From positions 1 through 22,132 of the forward strand of contig CAYYWP010000058.1 of the NCBI GenBank assembly GCA_964475125.1: DNA of 22,132 nucleotides. The letters run 5' to 3'. Origin of the DNA: CAYYWP01 sp964475125. GTDB taxonomy: Bacteria > Desulfobacterota > Binatia > HRBIN30 > CADEER01. The notes under the pieces are model-generated. The model was given only the letters and a program-made list of their open reading frames with translations. It was not told the origin of the DNA and ran no database searches. Shown here piece after piece: positions 1 to 7,739 of the stretch (position 1 is the first letter of the stretch; every line of letters begins with the position of its first letter). Made by a program: the position numbers and the translations under genes.

Positions 1-1
1 C

Positions 2-658
2 GCGCCAGCGCCGCGGCGCCGCGCCCCAGGGCGCTCGCAGCTGCCACACCCCCGCGCTGCCGAGCAGCGCGCCGAGCGCCGCTCCGGCGAGTACGTCGCG
101 CGGGTCGTGGGCACCGAGCCACACGCGACTGACGCAGACGAGCGCTGCGCCGCCGTACCACAACGGCCGGCGCCGGCGGTCGTAGGCGGCGAGCAGCACC
201 GCAATGGCCGTGGCGTTGGCGGCATGACCAGATGGAAACGAGGGCGACTTGCCACACGGCATCGCGGGCAGGGCTCGCGTGGCGCTGGCGCACGGGCGAG
301 GGCGCCCGACCAGCTTCTTGACGAAAGTCGAGGAGCTGTCCGCCGCCGCCAGTAGCAACGCCCCGACCAGCAGCAGGCGCCAGCGCCGGGGTCGCCGCGC
401 CGCGATCAGCCAGATCGGAATCACCAGCGCGCCCAACAGCACCGCATTGCGCGGTTCGGAGGCCGCTTGCATCAGCCACTCCAGCATGGGTCGCATGGGC
501 GTGCGCAACGCTTGGAGGTGCTCCACCAGCGCTGCCTCGGTCAGCCCGATGTGCGCGCACCCACTGCTGGCGAGGCTGACCGTTGCCCAGATGGCCCGGC
601 GCCAGCGCGTGCCCTGACTCGGGCGTTCAGGCAAGGTGATCGGTGCCGCGGCAGGCAT
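2..658 (-). CDS. PAP2-family membrane phosphatase (PgpB/undecaprenyl-diphosphatase-like), C-terminus cut by window edge
   Basis: Reading the minus strand from the ATG at 658-656 gives 219 codons with no stop before the window edge, so the C-terminal end is missing. All three PAP2 signature blocks are present: K-x6-RP (K114, R121-P122), PSGH (142-145) and SR-x5-H-x3-D (S177-R178, H184, D188), so the histidine-nucleophile chemistry should be intact. Hydrophobic segments near residues 72-86, 94-107, 148-158, 167-181 and 189-205 suggest a polytopic inner-membrane protein. Family members remove phosphate from lipid phosphates or diphosphates such as undecaprenyl diphosphate or phosphatidylglycerophosphate. 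The start lies 12 nt after the stop of the upstream ArnT-like gene, so they are probably co-transcribed. A role in recycling the polyprenyl carrier released by that enzyme is inference. Identity as PAP2 is near certain; the substrate is unknown. Confidence 0.9.
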   Translation of the reverse strand, partial: MPAAAPITLPERPSQGTRWRRAIWATVSLASSGCAHIGLTEAALVEHLQALRTPMRPMLEWLMQAASEPRNAVLLGALVIPIWLIAARRPRRWRLLLVGALLLAAADSSSTFVKKLVGRPRPCASATRALPAMPCGKSPSFPSGHAANATAIAVLLAAYDRRRRPLWYGGAALVCVSRVWLGAHDPRDVLAGAALGALLGSAGVWQLRAPWGAAPRRWR

Positions 659-670
659 GTACGACTCGCC

Positions 671-2176
671 TCAGTAGGTGACGGCGGCGCCGCTGCGGGG
701 CGCGCCCAGAAACGGTCGGCAGAGGAAGATCGAGAAGCTGCGCTCCGGCCCGCCGGGGCCCTCGACGTCGACCCGGCGCACGGGCGTGAGCGTTCCACAC
801 GCACCGCGCATCGCCTCGGGCGCCCAGGCGCTGGCGTCGGTGACGAACAGGGCGTCGCGTCCCACGGCGTTCTCTAGACCGCCCCAGATGTCGAACTGGT
901 TCATGCGCCGCCCCAGGTTGACGTTGTACACCACCGGCTGCCCGGGGGTGTAGAAGGCGAGCTCGCTGGCGATCTGGTACTGATCGCTGAGCAGCGCGCA
1001 ATCCGGACAGCGCGTGCGTAACTCGCCCACGGCGCCGCCGAGCGCGCCCCATCCCTGCAAGCGCCGGGCTGGATGGAGGCGCCGGAGGGCGCTGGGGACC
1101 TGCACCCCAGCGCGCCACAAGCCGTCGGGAAACTGCGCGATGGCGCTGGTCGACAGCCCGAGCAGCAAGGCGGCGGCGATCCAGCCCCGCCAGCGCCGGT
1201 CGCGGAGGGCGGTCTCGCCCCACGCCGCCGCGGCGATGAGTCCGGTGACGTACGCCGGAGCAGCCCAGTTGGCCTGGACCTTGGTCCACACACCGACGGT
1301 AGCGAACAGCGCCAACACCGGCACGGCGAAGGCGGCGAGCAGCGCGTGACGCGGATCGCCCAACCAGGCCAGTCGAGTCGAGCGCAGCAGACCAACCACC
1401 ACACCGGCGAAGAGCAACGGCGAGACGACGCCCAGCTGTGCACCGACAAACTCGGCGGTGTGACGCAACGTCAGCGACACGACCGGCTGGGCCAGTCCCA
1501 GATGGCCGAGGGTGTGCCTGACCGTGACCCAGTCGTGCGCCGCGTTCCACCACAGCACCGGCAGGGCGAGCAGCCCGGCGACCAGCAGCCCCGCCACCGC
1601 GGTCGGCTCTTTCCCCCAACGGCGCCACGAGTGCGTCAGGGTGAGGTAGACGGCCAAGCAGGGCAGGACGAGCAGCATCGTGTACTTGGCCAGAAAACCG
1701 ATTCCCAGAGCGAGGCCAAAGGCAGGCCAGGCGAGACGCACGCCGTCGCGCGCGCACGTCAGGGCGAGCAGCGCCAGCGTCCAGCATAATATCAGCGGCG
1801 TGTCGGTCGTCATCAGCACCGCGCCGGCGACGAACAGCGGACAGGCGATGGCACCCAACACCGTCAGGGCTGCCACCAGCTCGCCGGTGAAGAGCCGCCG
1901 CGCCAAAGCATGCATTGCCGCTGCGGTGATCAGGCTCAGGACGAGCGCGGGCAGGCGCACACCGAAGGCGGTGTCGCCGGCCACCCAGGTGCCGGCGCGG
2001 ATCAACCAGGCGACCAGCGGTCCCTTGCTGTAGTAGCTCCAGTCGAGCCGCCGCGAGTACTCCCAGTAGAGCGCCTCCTCCGGGGCGAGGTCGAGCGGCC
2101 CGGCGGCGATGTACCACAGCTGAAAGGCGGTGAAAGCGAGCACGGCGGCCACCACATGCCAGCGCTGGATCTGCAT
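671..2176 (-). CDS. ArnT-like GT-C glycosyltransferase (GT39/GT83, PMT_2-type membrane protein)
   Basis: This polytopic membrane protein of about 501 residues has the layout of the ArnT/PMT_2 glycosyltransferases, which move a sugar from a polyprenyl-phosphate donor to an acceptor on the periplasmic face. Numbered from the upstream GTG at 2212, the first periplasmic loop has an acidic APEEALYWEYS motif (42-53), the family's catalytic D/E region. It is followed by YYSKGPLVAWLIR (60-72), a TTDTPL motif (135-140) and KYTMLL (176-181). The C-terminal part has LSDQYQIASELAFYTPG and NQFDIWGG, a pattern I know from this family's soluble tail. I prefer the ATG at 2176 because the first hydrophobic helix follows directly; a GTG at 2212 would add 12 polar residues and neither start has a clear ribosome binding site. 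The PAP2 gene follows 12 nt downstream. Donor and acceptor cannot be read from the sequence. Confidence 0.9.
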   Translation of the reverse strand: MQIQRWHVVAAVLAFTAFQLWYIAAGPLDLAPEEALYWEYSRRLDWSYYSKGPLVAWLIRAGTWVAGDTAFGVRLPALVLSLITAAAMHALARRLFTGELVAALTVLGAIACPLFVAGAVLMTTDTPLILCWTLALLALTCARDGVRLAWPAFGLALGIGFLAKYTMLLVLPCLAVYLTLTHSWRRWGKEPTAVAGLLVAGLLALPVLWWNAAHDWVTVRHTLGHLGLAQPVVSLTLRHTAEFVGAQLGVVSPLLFAGVVVGLLRSTRLAWLGDPRHALLAAFAVPVLALFATVGVWTKVQANWAAPAYVTGLIAAAAWGETALRDRRWRGWIAAALLLGLSTSAIAQFPDGLWRAGVQVPSALRRLHPARRLQGWGALGGAVGELRTRCPDCALLSDQYQIASELAFYTPGQPVVYNVNLGRRMNQFDIWGGLENAVGRDALFVTDASAWAPEAMRGACGTLTPVRRVDVEGPGGPERSFSIFLCRPFLGAPRSGAAVTY

Positions 2177-2355
2177 CGGCGATCGGTTCACTGCGGCGTC
2201 GGACCGAATCACGTCACCCGCGCGTGCACAAGCTCGTCGGCTGAGGGAGGTTCGGCCGCCCTGCGACCCTTGCTATCTCGGGCGCCTTTCGGCACCGTAC
2301 GGCGCGTCTCGCGCCGGTCGGGCATCATACAGAGGTGACGTCGAAGCATCGCCGC
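2177..2355. other. Divergent intergenic region between ArnT-like GT and GT4 gene
   Basis: This stretch separates the minus-strand GT-C gene from the plus-strand GT4 gene and must hold both promoters. It shrinks to 2213-2334 if the GTG starts are real. I found no convincing -35/-10 pair on either strand. An AGAGGTGA string at 2331-2338 resembles a ribosome binding site, but it overlaps the alternative GTG at 2335 and lies about 18 nt from the ATG at 2356. No RNA gene or repeat is visible. Confidence 0.5.
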
Positions 2356-3642
2356 ATGCGCATCGCCATCGTTTACGACTGTCTCTATCCCTACACGGTC
2401 GGCGGCGCCGAGCGGCGTTATGCCACGGTGGTGGCCCAGTTGGCGCAGCGCCACGAGGTGACCTATCTGACCCGCCGGCAATGGCCGCGCGGTACCGCCG
2501 TGAGCGCGCCGCCGCGCGTGCGCGTCGTGGCGGTGAGCGGTGGACGCCACCTCTACTCGGCCGGCGGCCGGCGCAAGATCGCGCCGCCGCTGCGCTTCGG
2601 CTGGGGCGTGTTCTGGCATCTGTTGCGCCACCGGCGCGAGTTCGACGTCGTACACGCCTGCAGCTTCCCGTTCTTCTCGCTGATCGCCGCCCGCCTCGCC
2701 TGTCTCCTCGGCGGACCCGCCGTGGTGGCGGACTGGTACGAGGTGTGGACGCGGCGCTACTGGCGCGAGTATCTCGGCGCCGGCGCGGGCCGCGTCGGTG
2801 CGGCCGTGCAGTCGCTGTGCGTGCGGCTGACCGAGACCGCTTTCGTCTTCTCGGAGCTGCATGCGCAGCGCCTGCGCGAAGAGGGGTATCGCGGTCAGCC
2901 GATTCTGCTGCGCGGCACCTACGATGGGCCGCGCGCCGGCGACGAGGCGGGCAGCGGCCGCGATCCCCTGGTCGTCTACATCGGGCGTCATATCCCCGAG
3001 AAACACGTCGCGGCCATCCCAGCCGCGGTTGCCCACGCCCGCACCCGCATCCCCGCCCTGCGCGCCATCATCTTCGGTGACGGGCCCGAGCGCCCGCGCG
3101 TGCTCGGCGAGGTCGAACGCCTGGGTCTGCACGACGTCATCGAGTGCCCGGGGTTCGTCTCCTGGGAACGCGTCGACGCGGCGCTGCGCCGCGCCATGTG
3201 CCTGCTGCTGCCGTCGCGCCGCGAAGGCTTCGGGCTCAGCGTCGTCGAAGCGCTGGCGCGCGGCACGCCCGCGGTGATCGTGCGCGGGCCCGACAATGCC
3301 GCCACCGAGTTGATCGAGGACAACCAGAACGGGTTCATCGCCGACAGCGCCGATCCACTCGTGCTCGGGCGCGCGCTCGATGCCGTCCATCAGGCGGGGC
3401 CGGCGCTGCTGGCGCGCACGCGCGCCTGGTTCACGGCCAACGCGACGTGGTTGGGCATCGATGCGTCGATCGTCGAGCTCGAGGCCGTCTATGCCGAGGC
3501 GGTCGGCGGGACGGCGCGCCGCGCCAGCGCCCGCGCGCCGGTCGCGGTGGTGCGCCGCGCCCTGACGCGGCGGCGCATCGGCGAGTCGGTGGCCGTGGAA
3601 GGCGCCACGGCACTCGGCCACGACGACGGGCCGCGGCCGTGA
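2356..3642 (+). CDS. GT4-family glycosyltransferase (GT-B fold)
   Basis: The product (428 residues from the ATG at 2356) begins with a Rossmann strand MRIAIVYD, followed by the glycine-rich acceptor-side loop GGAERR. The C-terminal donor-binding half has YIGRHIPEKHV, with the Arg and Lys that contact the nucleotide-sugar diphosphate, then FGDGPE, and the E-x7-E retaining motif in REGFGLSVVE (both Glu present). This is a cytoplasmic or membrane-surface retaining transferase that uses a nucleotide-sugar donor, as in polysaccharide assembly. A GTG at 2335 would add seven residues; I chose the ATG because the family normally starts at the first beta strand. The last ~40 residues are rich in Arg and Ala and lie outside the fold. 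The next GT4 gene starts 10 nt after the stop, so the two form an operon. Sugar specificity is unknown. Confidence 0.93.
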   Translation: MRIAIVYDCLYPYTVGGAERRYATVVAQLAQRHEVTYLTRRQWPRGTAVSAPPRVRVVAVSGGRHLYSAGGRRKIAPPLRFGWGVFWHLLRHRREFDVVHACSFPFFSLIAARLACLLGGPAVVADWYEVWTRRYWREYLGAGAGRVGAAVQSLCVRLTETAFVFSELHAQRLREEGYRGQPILLRGTYDGPRAGDEAGSGRDPLVVYIGRHIPEKHVAAIPAAVAHARTRIPALRAIIFGDGPERPRVLGEVERLGLHDVIECPGFVSWERVDAALRRAMCLLLPSRREGFGLSVVEALARGTPAVIVRGPDNAATELIEDNQNGFIADSADPLVLGRALDAVHQAGPALLARTRAWFTANATWLGIDASIVELEAVYAEAVGGTARRASARAPVAVVRRALTRRRIGESVAVEGATALGHDDGPRP

Positions 3643-3652
3643 AGACGGCGCC

Positions 3653-4825
3653 GTGCCCGCCCTCGGCCAGCGTCCGCTGCGGATCGGCATCGTCACCAGT
3701 GCGATCAAAGAGCGCCAGGTCGCCGGCGCGCCGGAGGTGGCCAACGGCGGCGTCGGGGTCTACATCCATCAGCTGGTCGCGCAGTTGCGCCGGATCGATA
3801 CCGTCAACCAGTACGTGACCATCGGCACCGGCCGCGGTCGACTCGATATCTACGACCCGGCTGAGCGCTGGACGCACGTCGCCCTCGGCGACTCGTTCTG
3901 GCACTGGCTCGGACAAGGGTTCGATGTGCCGTACGCGCGCCTGGCGCGGGCGCTGCAGCTCGATGTGCTGCACTACCCCAACCAGTTCGGCGGCGCCTTT
4001 CTGCCCCGCCGCCTGCGCCGCGTCGTCACCCTGCACGACCTGACGCCGCTGCTGTTCTCGTCCTTCCATCCGCCGCGGCGCGTGATCGCGTACCGCCTGC
4101 TGGCGCGCCGGGCGTTGCGCGCCGCCGGTCACATCATCGTCGACGCCGCGCATACGGCGGCGGATCTGCTGGCGCGCGGCTGGGTCGCGGACGGCCGCAT
4201 CAGTGTCGTCCCGCTCGGCGTGGCGGAGCACTTCCGGCCCGGGGTTCGCACGGCCGACCTGCCGGGGCGCTACGACCTGCCGGAGCGCTACATCCTCACT
4301 GTCGGCGTCCTCGAGCCGCGCAAGAATCACGCCGGCTTGCTGCGCGCCCTGCACCACCTGCATGCGCGTGGCGAGCGCATCAGTGTGGTCATCGTCGGCC
4401 GTGACGGCTGGCGCTGGCGCGATCCGCTCGCCGCGCCCGAGCTCGCGTATCTGCGCCCGTGGGTGCGCGTCTATCGCAACGTGCCCGATGCCGACTTGCC
4501 GGAGCTTTACGGCCGCGCCGCGGTGTTCGCCTATCCGTCCCTGTACGAGGGCTTCGGTCTGCCGGTGCTGGAAGCGATGGCGTGCGGCACGCCGGTGGTG
4601 GCGTCGCATGCCGCCTCGCTGCCGGAAGTGTGCGGCGGCGCGGCCCTGCTCGCCGATCCCGGCGATGCCGAGGCGCTGGCGGCGCAGCTGCTCAGCGCGC
4701 TCTGCGATGGGCGCGTGCGCGAGCGACTGTGCGCGGCCGGGGCGCGGCGCAGTCGCGAGCTGACGTGGCGGCGCACGGCGGAGCGCACCCTCGCGGTCTA
4801 TGAGCGGGTCGCCCGTCAACCCTGA
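3653..4825 (+). CDS. GT4-family glycosyltransferase (mannosyltransferase WbpZ/MtfB-like)
   Basis: This 390-residue GT-B enzyme starts at a GTG, 10 nt after the preceding GT4 stop; no in-frame ATG precedes the conserved region. It shows GGVGVYIHQL (32-41), HDLTPLLF (128-135), the donor-site motif GVLEPRKNH (218-226) with Arg and Lys, VGRDGW (248-253), and the retaining E-x7-E pair in YEGFGLPVLE (E299, E307). The LEPRKNH and HDLTPL motifs are typical of the bacterial mannosyl/rhamnosyl transferase branch that acts on lipid-linked O-antigen or capsule intermediates, but the exact donor is inference. The final 26 bp overlap the start of the truncated methyltransferase at 4800. Together the three form a plus-strand unit whose third member is broken. 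Confidence 0.93.
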   Translation: MPALGQRPLRIGIVTSAIKERQVAGAPEVANGGVGVYIHQLVAQLRRIDTVNQYVTIGTGRGRLDIYDPAERWTHVALGDSFWHWLGQGFDVPYARLARALQLDVLHYPNQFGGAFLPRRLRRVVTLHDLTPLLFSSFHPPRRVIAYRLLARRALRAAGHIIVDAAHTAADLLARGWVADGRISVVPLGVAEHFRPGVRTADLPGRYDLPERYILTVGVLEPRKNHAGLLRALHHLHARGERISVVIVGRDGWRWRDPLAAPELAYLRPWVRVYRNVPDADLPELYGRAAVFAYPSLYEGFGLPVLEAMACGTPVVASHAASLPEVCGGAALLADPGDAEALAAQLLSALCDGRVRERLCAAGARRSRELTWRRTAERTLAVYERVARQP

Positions 4826-5099
4826 AGCGGCTCCCTGTCCGCTCTGCGGCGGCGGGGCGTTCCGCGCCGTCGTCACCGCCTACGATCGCCTCTACGCGCG
4901 CGCGGCGGACTACTGCTACGCGCGCTGTGTGACCTGTACGCTGCTGGCGCTGTCGCCATCGCCCAGCGCCGGCAACCTGGCGGACTGCTATCCGCCGGAC
5001 TGCCACCGCCGCATCGACACGCGCCGGCGCAACCTCGAACGCCCGGTCAACCGGCTGGCCATCGCGTACTTCTACGGTGTGCAGAGTGTCGGCCGACCG
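4800..5099 (+). pseudogene. Truncated SAM-dependent methyltransferase (N-terminal Zn-ribbon part only)
   Basis: From the ATG at 4800 about 100 residues read as the N-terminus of a zinc-ribbon class I methyltransferase of glycan clusters: CPLCGG (C13, C16) and RCVTC (C43, C46) form a four-cysteine site, followed by LALSPSPSAGNLADCYPPD and RRNLERPVNRLAIAYFYGV. Relatives as I know them have tyrosine-rich text (YYPPDYH) where this copy has two cysteines (C63, C68), each one base from Tyr. After about position 5099 the resemblance stops and no SAM-binding motif I (GxGxG) follows. The frame stays open to 7115, but from about 5205 it is only the antisense of the ABC exporter gene. The start overlaps the GT4 gene by 26 bp, as an operon partner would. 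I read this as a gene whose catalytic domain was deleted. An expressed fusion product is possible but unlikely to be active. Confidence 0.7.
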
Positions 5100-5121
5100 G
5101 CCTGGAGGGTGCAGACTAGAG

Positions 5122-5166
5122 TGCCGCCCCGGGTTCCCCCTCCCGCCAGCGGTGTGGGAGAGCGGG
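5122..5166. repeat. Palindromic GC-rich intergenic element between convergent genes
   Basis: The segment can fold with CTCCC (5140-5144) pairing to GGGAG (5156-5160) around an 11-nt loop, flanked by C-rich and G-rich runs. Read on the minus strand it resembles the CTCTCCC...GGGAGGGGG hairpin elements scattered between genes in many GC-rich genomes; this likeness is from memory, not a search. It sits between the truncated methyltransferase and the end of the ABC gene, where it could stop transcription from either side. There is no T-run, so intrinsic termination is not demonstrated. Confidence 0.4.
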
Positions 5167-5204
5167 CGCGCATCGGAGACGCGGTTCGGTGCGGTTCGCG
5201 CCCC

Positions 5205-6956
5205 TCACGGCGCCGCGGCGACGGGCGCGAGGCCGGGGGTGGTGAGCTGCTCGCCGAAGAGCTGCGTGAAGCTGGGACAGCGCACCAGCAACGCCGCCAC
5301 GCTGCCGTCGCCGACCACGCGGCCGCGCTCGAGGACGATCACCCGAGCGAAGCGGCTGATGGTCGAGAGGCGGTGGGCGATCACGAGCGTCGTGCGCTGG
5401 CGCAGCCACGCTTCGAGCTGGGCGAAGATCTGCCGTTCGGTGTCGCTGTCGAGCGCGCTGGTGGCTTCGTCCAGGATCAACACGGGGGGATCGCGCAGGA
5501 CGGCGCGGGCCAGGGCGATGCGTTGTTTCTGCCCGACCGAGAGCTCGCGCCCCGCTTCGGCCATCGAGGTCTCGAGGCCGGCGGGAAGCGCACGGATGAC
5601 CGTTTCCAGACCGGTAAGGGCGACGGCCTGGTCGACGCGCCGCTGGGGCGCGTCCCAGGAGCCGTAGCGGATGTTGTCGATCAGCCCGCCGCGGAAGAGA
5701 AACGGCTCCTGTTCGACGAGGCAGATCGAGCGCCGCAGCGCCGACAGGTCGAGGGTGCGCAGGTCGATGCCATCGAGGGTGACGCGGCCCGCCTGTGGCT
5801 CGCAGAACCGCACCAACAACTTGGCCAACGTCGTCTTGCCGCCGCCGCTGGCGGCGACGAGCGCGACCGGCTCGCCCGGGTCGATGCCCAGTGTCAGGTC
5901 CTGGAGGACGGGTTCCTGCGGTCGATAGCCGAAGTGCACCGACTCGAAGCGAAGCGCGCCGCGCGGAACGGGGAGCGCCGCGCCGCCGCTCGGTTCGAGG
6001 TCGTCACAGTCGATGATCTCGTAGACCCGCGCCGCGGCCGCCAGAGCCCGTTGCAGCATCGCGTGTACCTCGCTCAAGCGGCGCAGCGGATCGAGGGTTT
6101 GCAACAGATAGAGGCAAAAGGCGACGAGACCGCCGGCGGTGATGCGACCGGCGCTCATCAGTTGGCTGCCGTACCACAGGATGCCCCAGAGGCTGAGGCC
6201 GCTGATGGTCCAGACCAGGGTGACGAGCACGCTCGACCACCACTCGCCGCGCATGACCGAGCGCCGATAGCGCCGATTCTGGGCCGCGAAGCGCGCGCTC
6301 TCGACGGCTTCACCTTGAAAGCCCTTGACGGTGGTCAGGCCGCGCAGCTGTTCGTGCAGCACGGCGTTGAGATCGCCGATCGCCACCTGGGCGCGAGTTC
6401 CGCGCCGGCGGATCACGCCGCCCAGGCGGCTGAGCAGCAGCGCGACCAGCGGGACGAGGACGATCACCAGCAGGGCCAGCCGCCACTGCAGATAGAAGGC
6501 CATCGCCAGGGCCCCGACCACCACCAGGCCCTCGCCGATCAGGCGCTTGAACACGTCGCGGACGATCCCCGACAGGAGGTCGGCGTCGTTCATCAGGCGC
6601 GAGACCACCTCGCCGGTGTGCAGGCGCTGGGCGGCGGAAAGACGGAGGCTCAGGAGGCGCGTCAGGGCGCGATCGCGCAGACTCTCCACCAGGCGCTGGT
6701 TGACGCTGTTGAGCAGATACCGCGAGGCGAAGGCCGCGCCGATCATCGCCCCCGTCACCGTCATGCCGGTGAGGATCAGGCTGCGCAAGTCCGCGGAATC
6801 GCCCAGCAGGGGGCCGTCGGCCCAGCGCTTCGCCAGCCAGGTCAAATACAGCTGTGCGCCGCTGAGCACGACGAGGCTGACCACGGCGGTGGCGAGGCGA
6901 CCGGGGAAGCGCAGACATTCCCGCCCCAAGCGGACGAACAGTCGGTACGGGGTCAT
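5205..6956 (-). CDS. MsbA-like ABC exporter half-transporter (fused TMD-NBD)
   Basis: This 583-residue protein is one complete half-transporter that should act as a homodimer exporting a lipid or lipid-linked glycan. The membrane domain covers about residues 15-310 with six hydrophobic segments. The nucleotide-binding domain covers 335-570: Walker A region AASGGGKT (368-375, K374), Q-loop Q416, signature ELSVGQ (471-476), Walker B VLILDE (D496, catalytic E497), D-loop SALD and H-loop H528. Two deviations stand out: the first P-loop glycine is alanine, and the signature is LSVGQ rather than LSGGQ. The core catalytic residues are kept, so activity is expected. The ATG overlaps the stop of the upstream GT2 gene by 4 bp (ATGA), implying translational coupling. 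The cargo is probably made or modified by that GT2. Calling it the true lipid A flippase would be too strong. Confidence 0.92.
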   Translation of the reverse strand: MTPYRLFVRLGRECLRFPGRLATAVVSLVVLSGAQLYLTWLAKRWADGPLLGDSADLRSLILTGMTVTGAMIGAAFASRYLLNSVNQRLVESLRDRALTRLLSLRLSAAQRLHTGEVVSRLMNDADLLSGIVRDVFKRLIGEGLVVVGALAMAFYLQWRLALLVIVLVPLVALLLSRLGGVIRRRGTRAQVAIGDLNAVLHEQLRGLTTVKGFQGEAVESARFAAQNRRYRRSVMRGEWWSSVLVTLVWTISGLSLWGILWYGSQLMSAGRITAGGLVAFCLYLLQTLDPLRRLSEVHAMLQRALAAAARVYEIIDCDDLEPSGGAALPVPRGALRFESVHFGYRPQEPVLQDLTLGIDPGEPVALVAASGGGKTTLAKLLVRFCEPQAGRVTLDGIDLRTLDLSALRRSICLVEQEPFLFRGGLIDNIRYGSWDAPQRRVDQAVALTGLETVIRALPAGLETSMAEAGRELSVGQKQRIALARAVLRDPPVLILDEATSALDSDTERQIFAQLEAWLRQRTTLVIAHRLSTISRFARVIVLERGRVVGDGSVAALLVRCPSFTQLFGEQLTTPGLAPVAAAP

Positions 6957-7729
6957 GAGGGCGTGGGCGCGACCGGCGGCGTGGAGGAGGGGTCGGCCGC
7001 CGGCCGCCGGCGCGCGCGGCGCTCTCGGCGCAGCGCCAAACGCCAGGGCACGAGCAGCGACTCGAGAACGATGCCGAGGGTCAGCTTGGACTCACCGACC
7101 AGGCGGTCGCGGTAGACGATCGGTACTTCGACCAACGGATGTCCCGCCTGCCACACGGCGTGCAGCGCCTCGACGTGAAACGCGTAGCCGCCGGCCTGCC
7201 ACCGGCCCGGATCGACCGCCTGCAGCGCGGCGCGCGTGTAGCAGCGAAACCCGCTCGTGCAGTCGGCAGCCGGCAAGCCGGTGATGAGGCGAATGTACCA
7301 GTTGCCCAGGACGCTGATGAGCATGCGCGCCACGGTCCAGTTGGCGCGTGCGGTGCCGTGCGCATAGCGCGAACCGATGACCACCCCGGCGTCGCCGATG
7401 CGCGCCAACATGCGCGTCGCCAGCGCCGGATCGTGGCTCAAGTCGGCGTCGATGGTGATCAACCAGGTCGCCGGCGAGGCCAGGAAGCGCTGCATGCCTT
7501 CGCGCATCGCCGCCCCGTAACTGCGCGGGCCGCACCGCGACACCACCTCGACGCCCGCGGTGCCGGCATAGCGTTCGCGGACCAGCGCCGCGGTGCCGTC
7601 CGGCGATTGGTCATCGACGATCAGCACCTGGGCGTGTGGGAGGTGCCGACGGAGTTGATCGACGAGGCGGCAGATCGTACCCGCCTCCATGTAGGTGGGC
7701 ACGAGGACCATCGGAAACGGATCGGACAT
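6953..7729 (-). CDS. Polyprenol-phosphate mannose synthase-like GT2 (Dpm1/Ppm1 family)
   Basis: This 258-residue GT-A enzyme carries the full Dpm1 pattern: VPTYMEAGTI (10-19), IVDDQSPDGTA (37-47), the metal-binding DAD motif in ITIDADLSHDP (D94, D96), VIGSRY (117-122), DCTSGFRCYTR (156-166), GYAFHVEALH (181-190) and VPIVYRDRLVGESKL (202-216). The family transfers a hexose, usually mannose or glucose, from a nucleotide sugar to dolichyl or polyprenyl phosphate, giving the donor used by GT-C enzymes. No C-terminal membrane helices are present; the tail (236-258) is Arg- then Pro-rich. I place the start at the ATG at 7729, where the conserved strand begins; the frame is open further upstream but that part is antisense to other genes. 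It follows the ParB-fold gene by 10 nt and overlaps the ABC gene by 4 bp. Supplying donor to the window's GT-C proteins is inference. Confidence 0.93.
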   Translation of the reverse strand: MSDPFPMVLVPTYMEAGTICRLVDQLRRHLPHAQVLIVDDQSPDGTAALVRERYAGTAGVEVVSRCGPRSYGAAMREGMQRFLASPATWLITIDADLSHDPALATRMLARIGDAGVVIGSRYAHGTARANWTVARMLISVLGNWYIRLITGLPAADCTSGFRCYTRAALQAVDPGRWQAGGYAFHVEALHAVWQAGHPLVEVPIVYRDRLVGESKLTLGIVLESLLVPWRLALRRERRARRRPAADPSSTPPVAPTPS

Positions 7730-7739
7730 CGGGGCCGCG

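Noticed and set aside
540..580. Possible lipobox (SLASSGC) near the N-terminus of the PAP2 protein.
   Set aside because: The residue at -3 is Ser rather than Leu/Val/Ile and the segment is a short hydrophobic stretch of a polytopic enzyme; PAP2 proteins of this type are not usually lipoproteins.
2213..2334. Candidate promoter hexamers such as TATCTC or TCATAC in the divergent gap.
   Set aside because: None is paired with an acceptable -35 at 16-18 nt spacing on either strand.
5100..7115. Plus-strand frame continuing from 4800 to 7115, apparently encoding a 771-residue protein.
   Set aside because: From about 5205 it is exactly antisense to the ABC exporter gene, is very rich in Arg, Gln, Asp and His, and shows no domain. 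High G+C removes stop codons from the opposite strand. Only the first ~100 codons look like a real protein.
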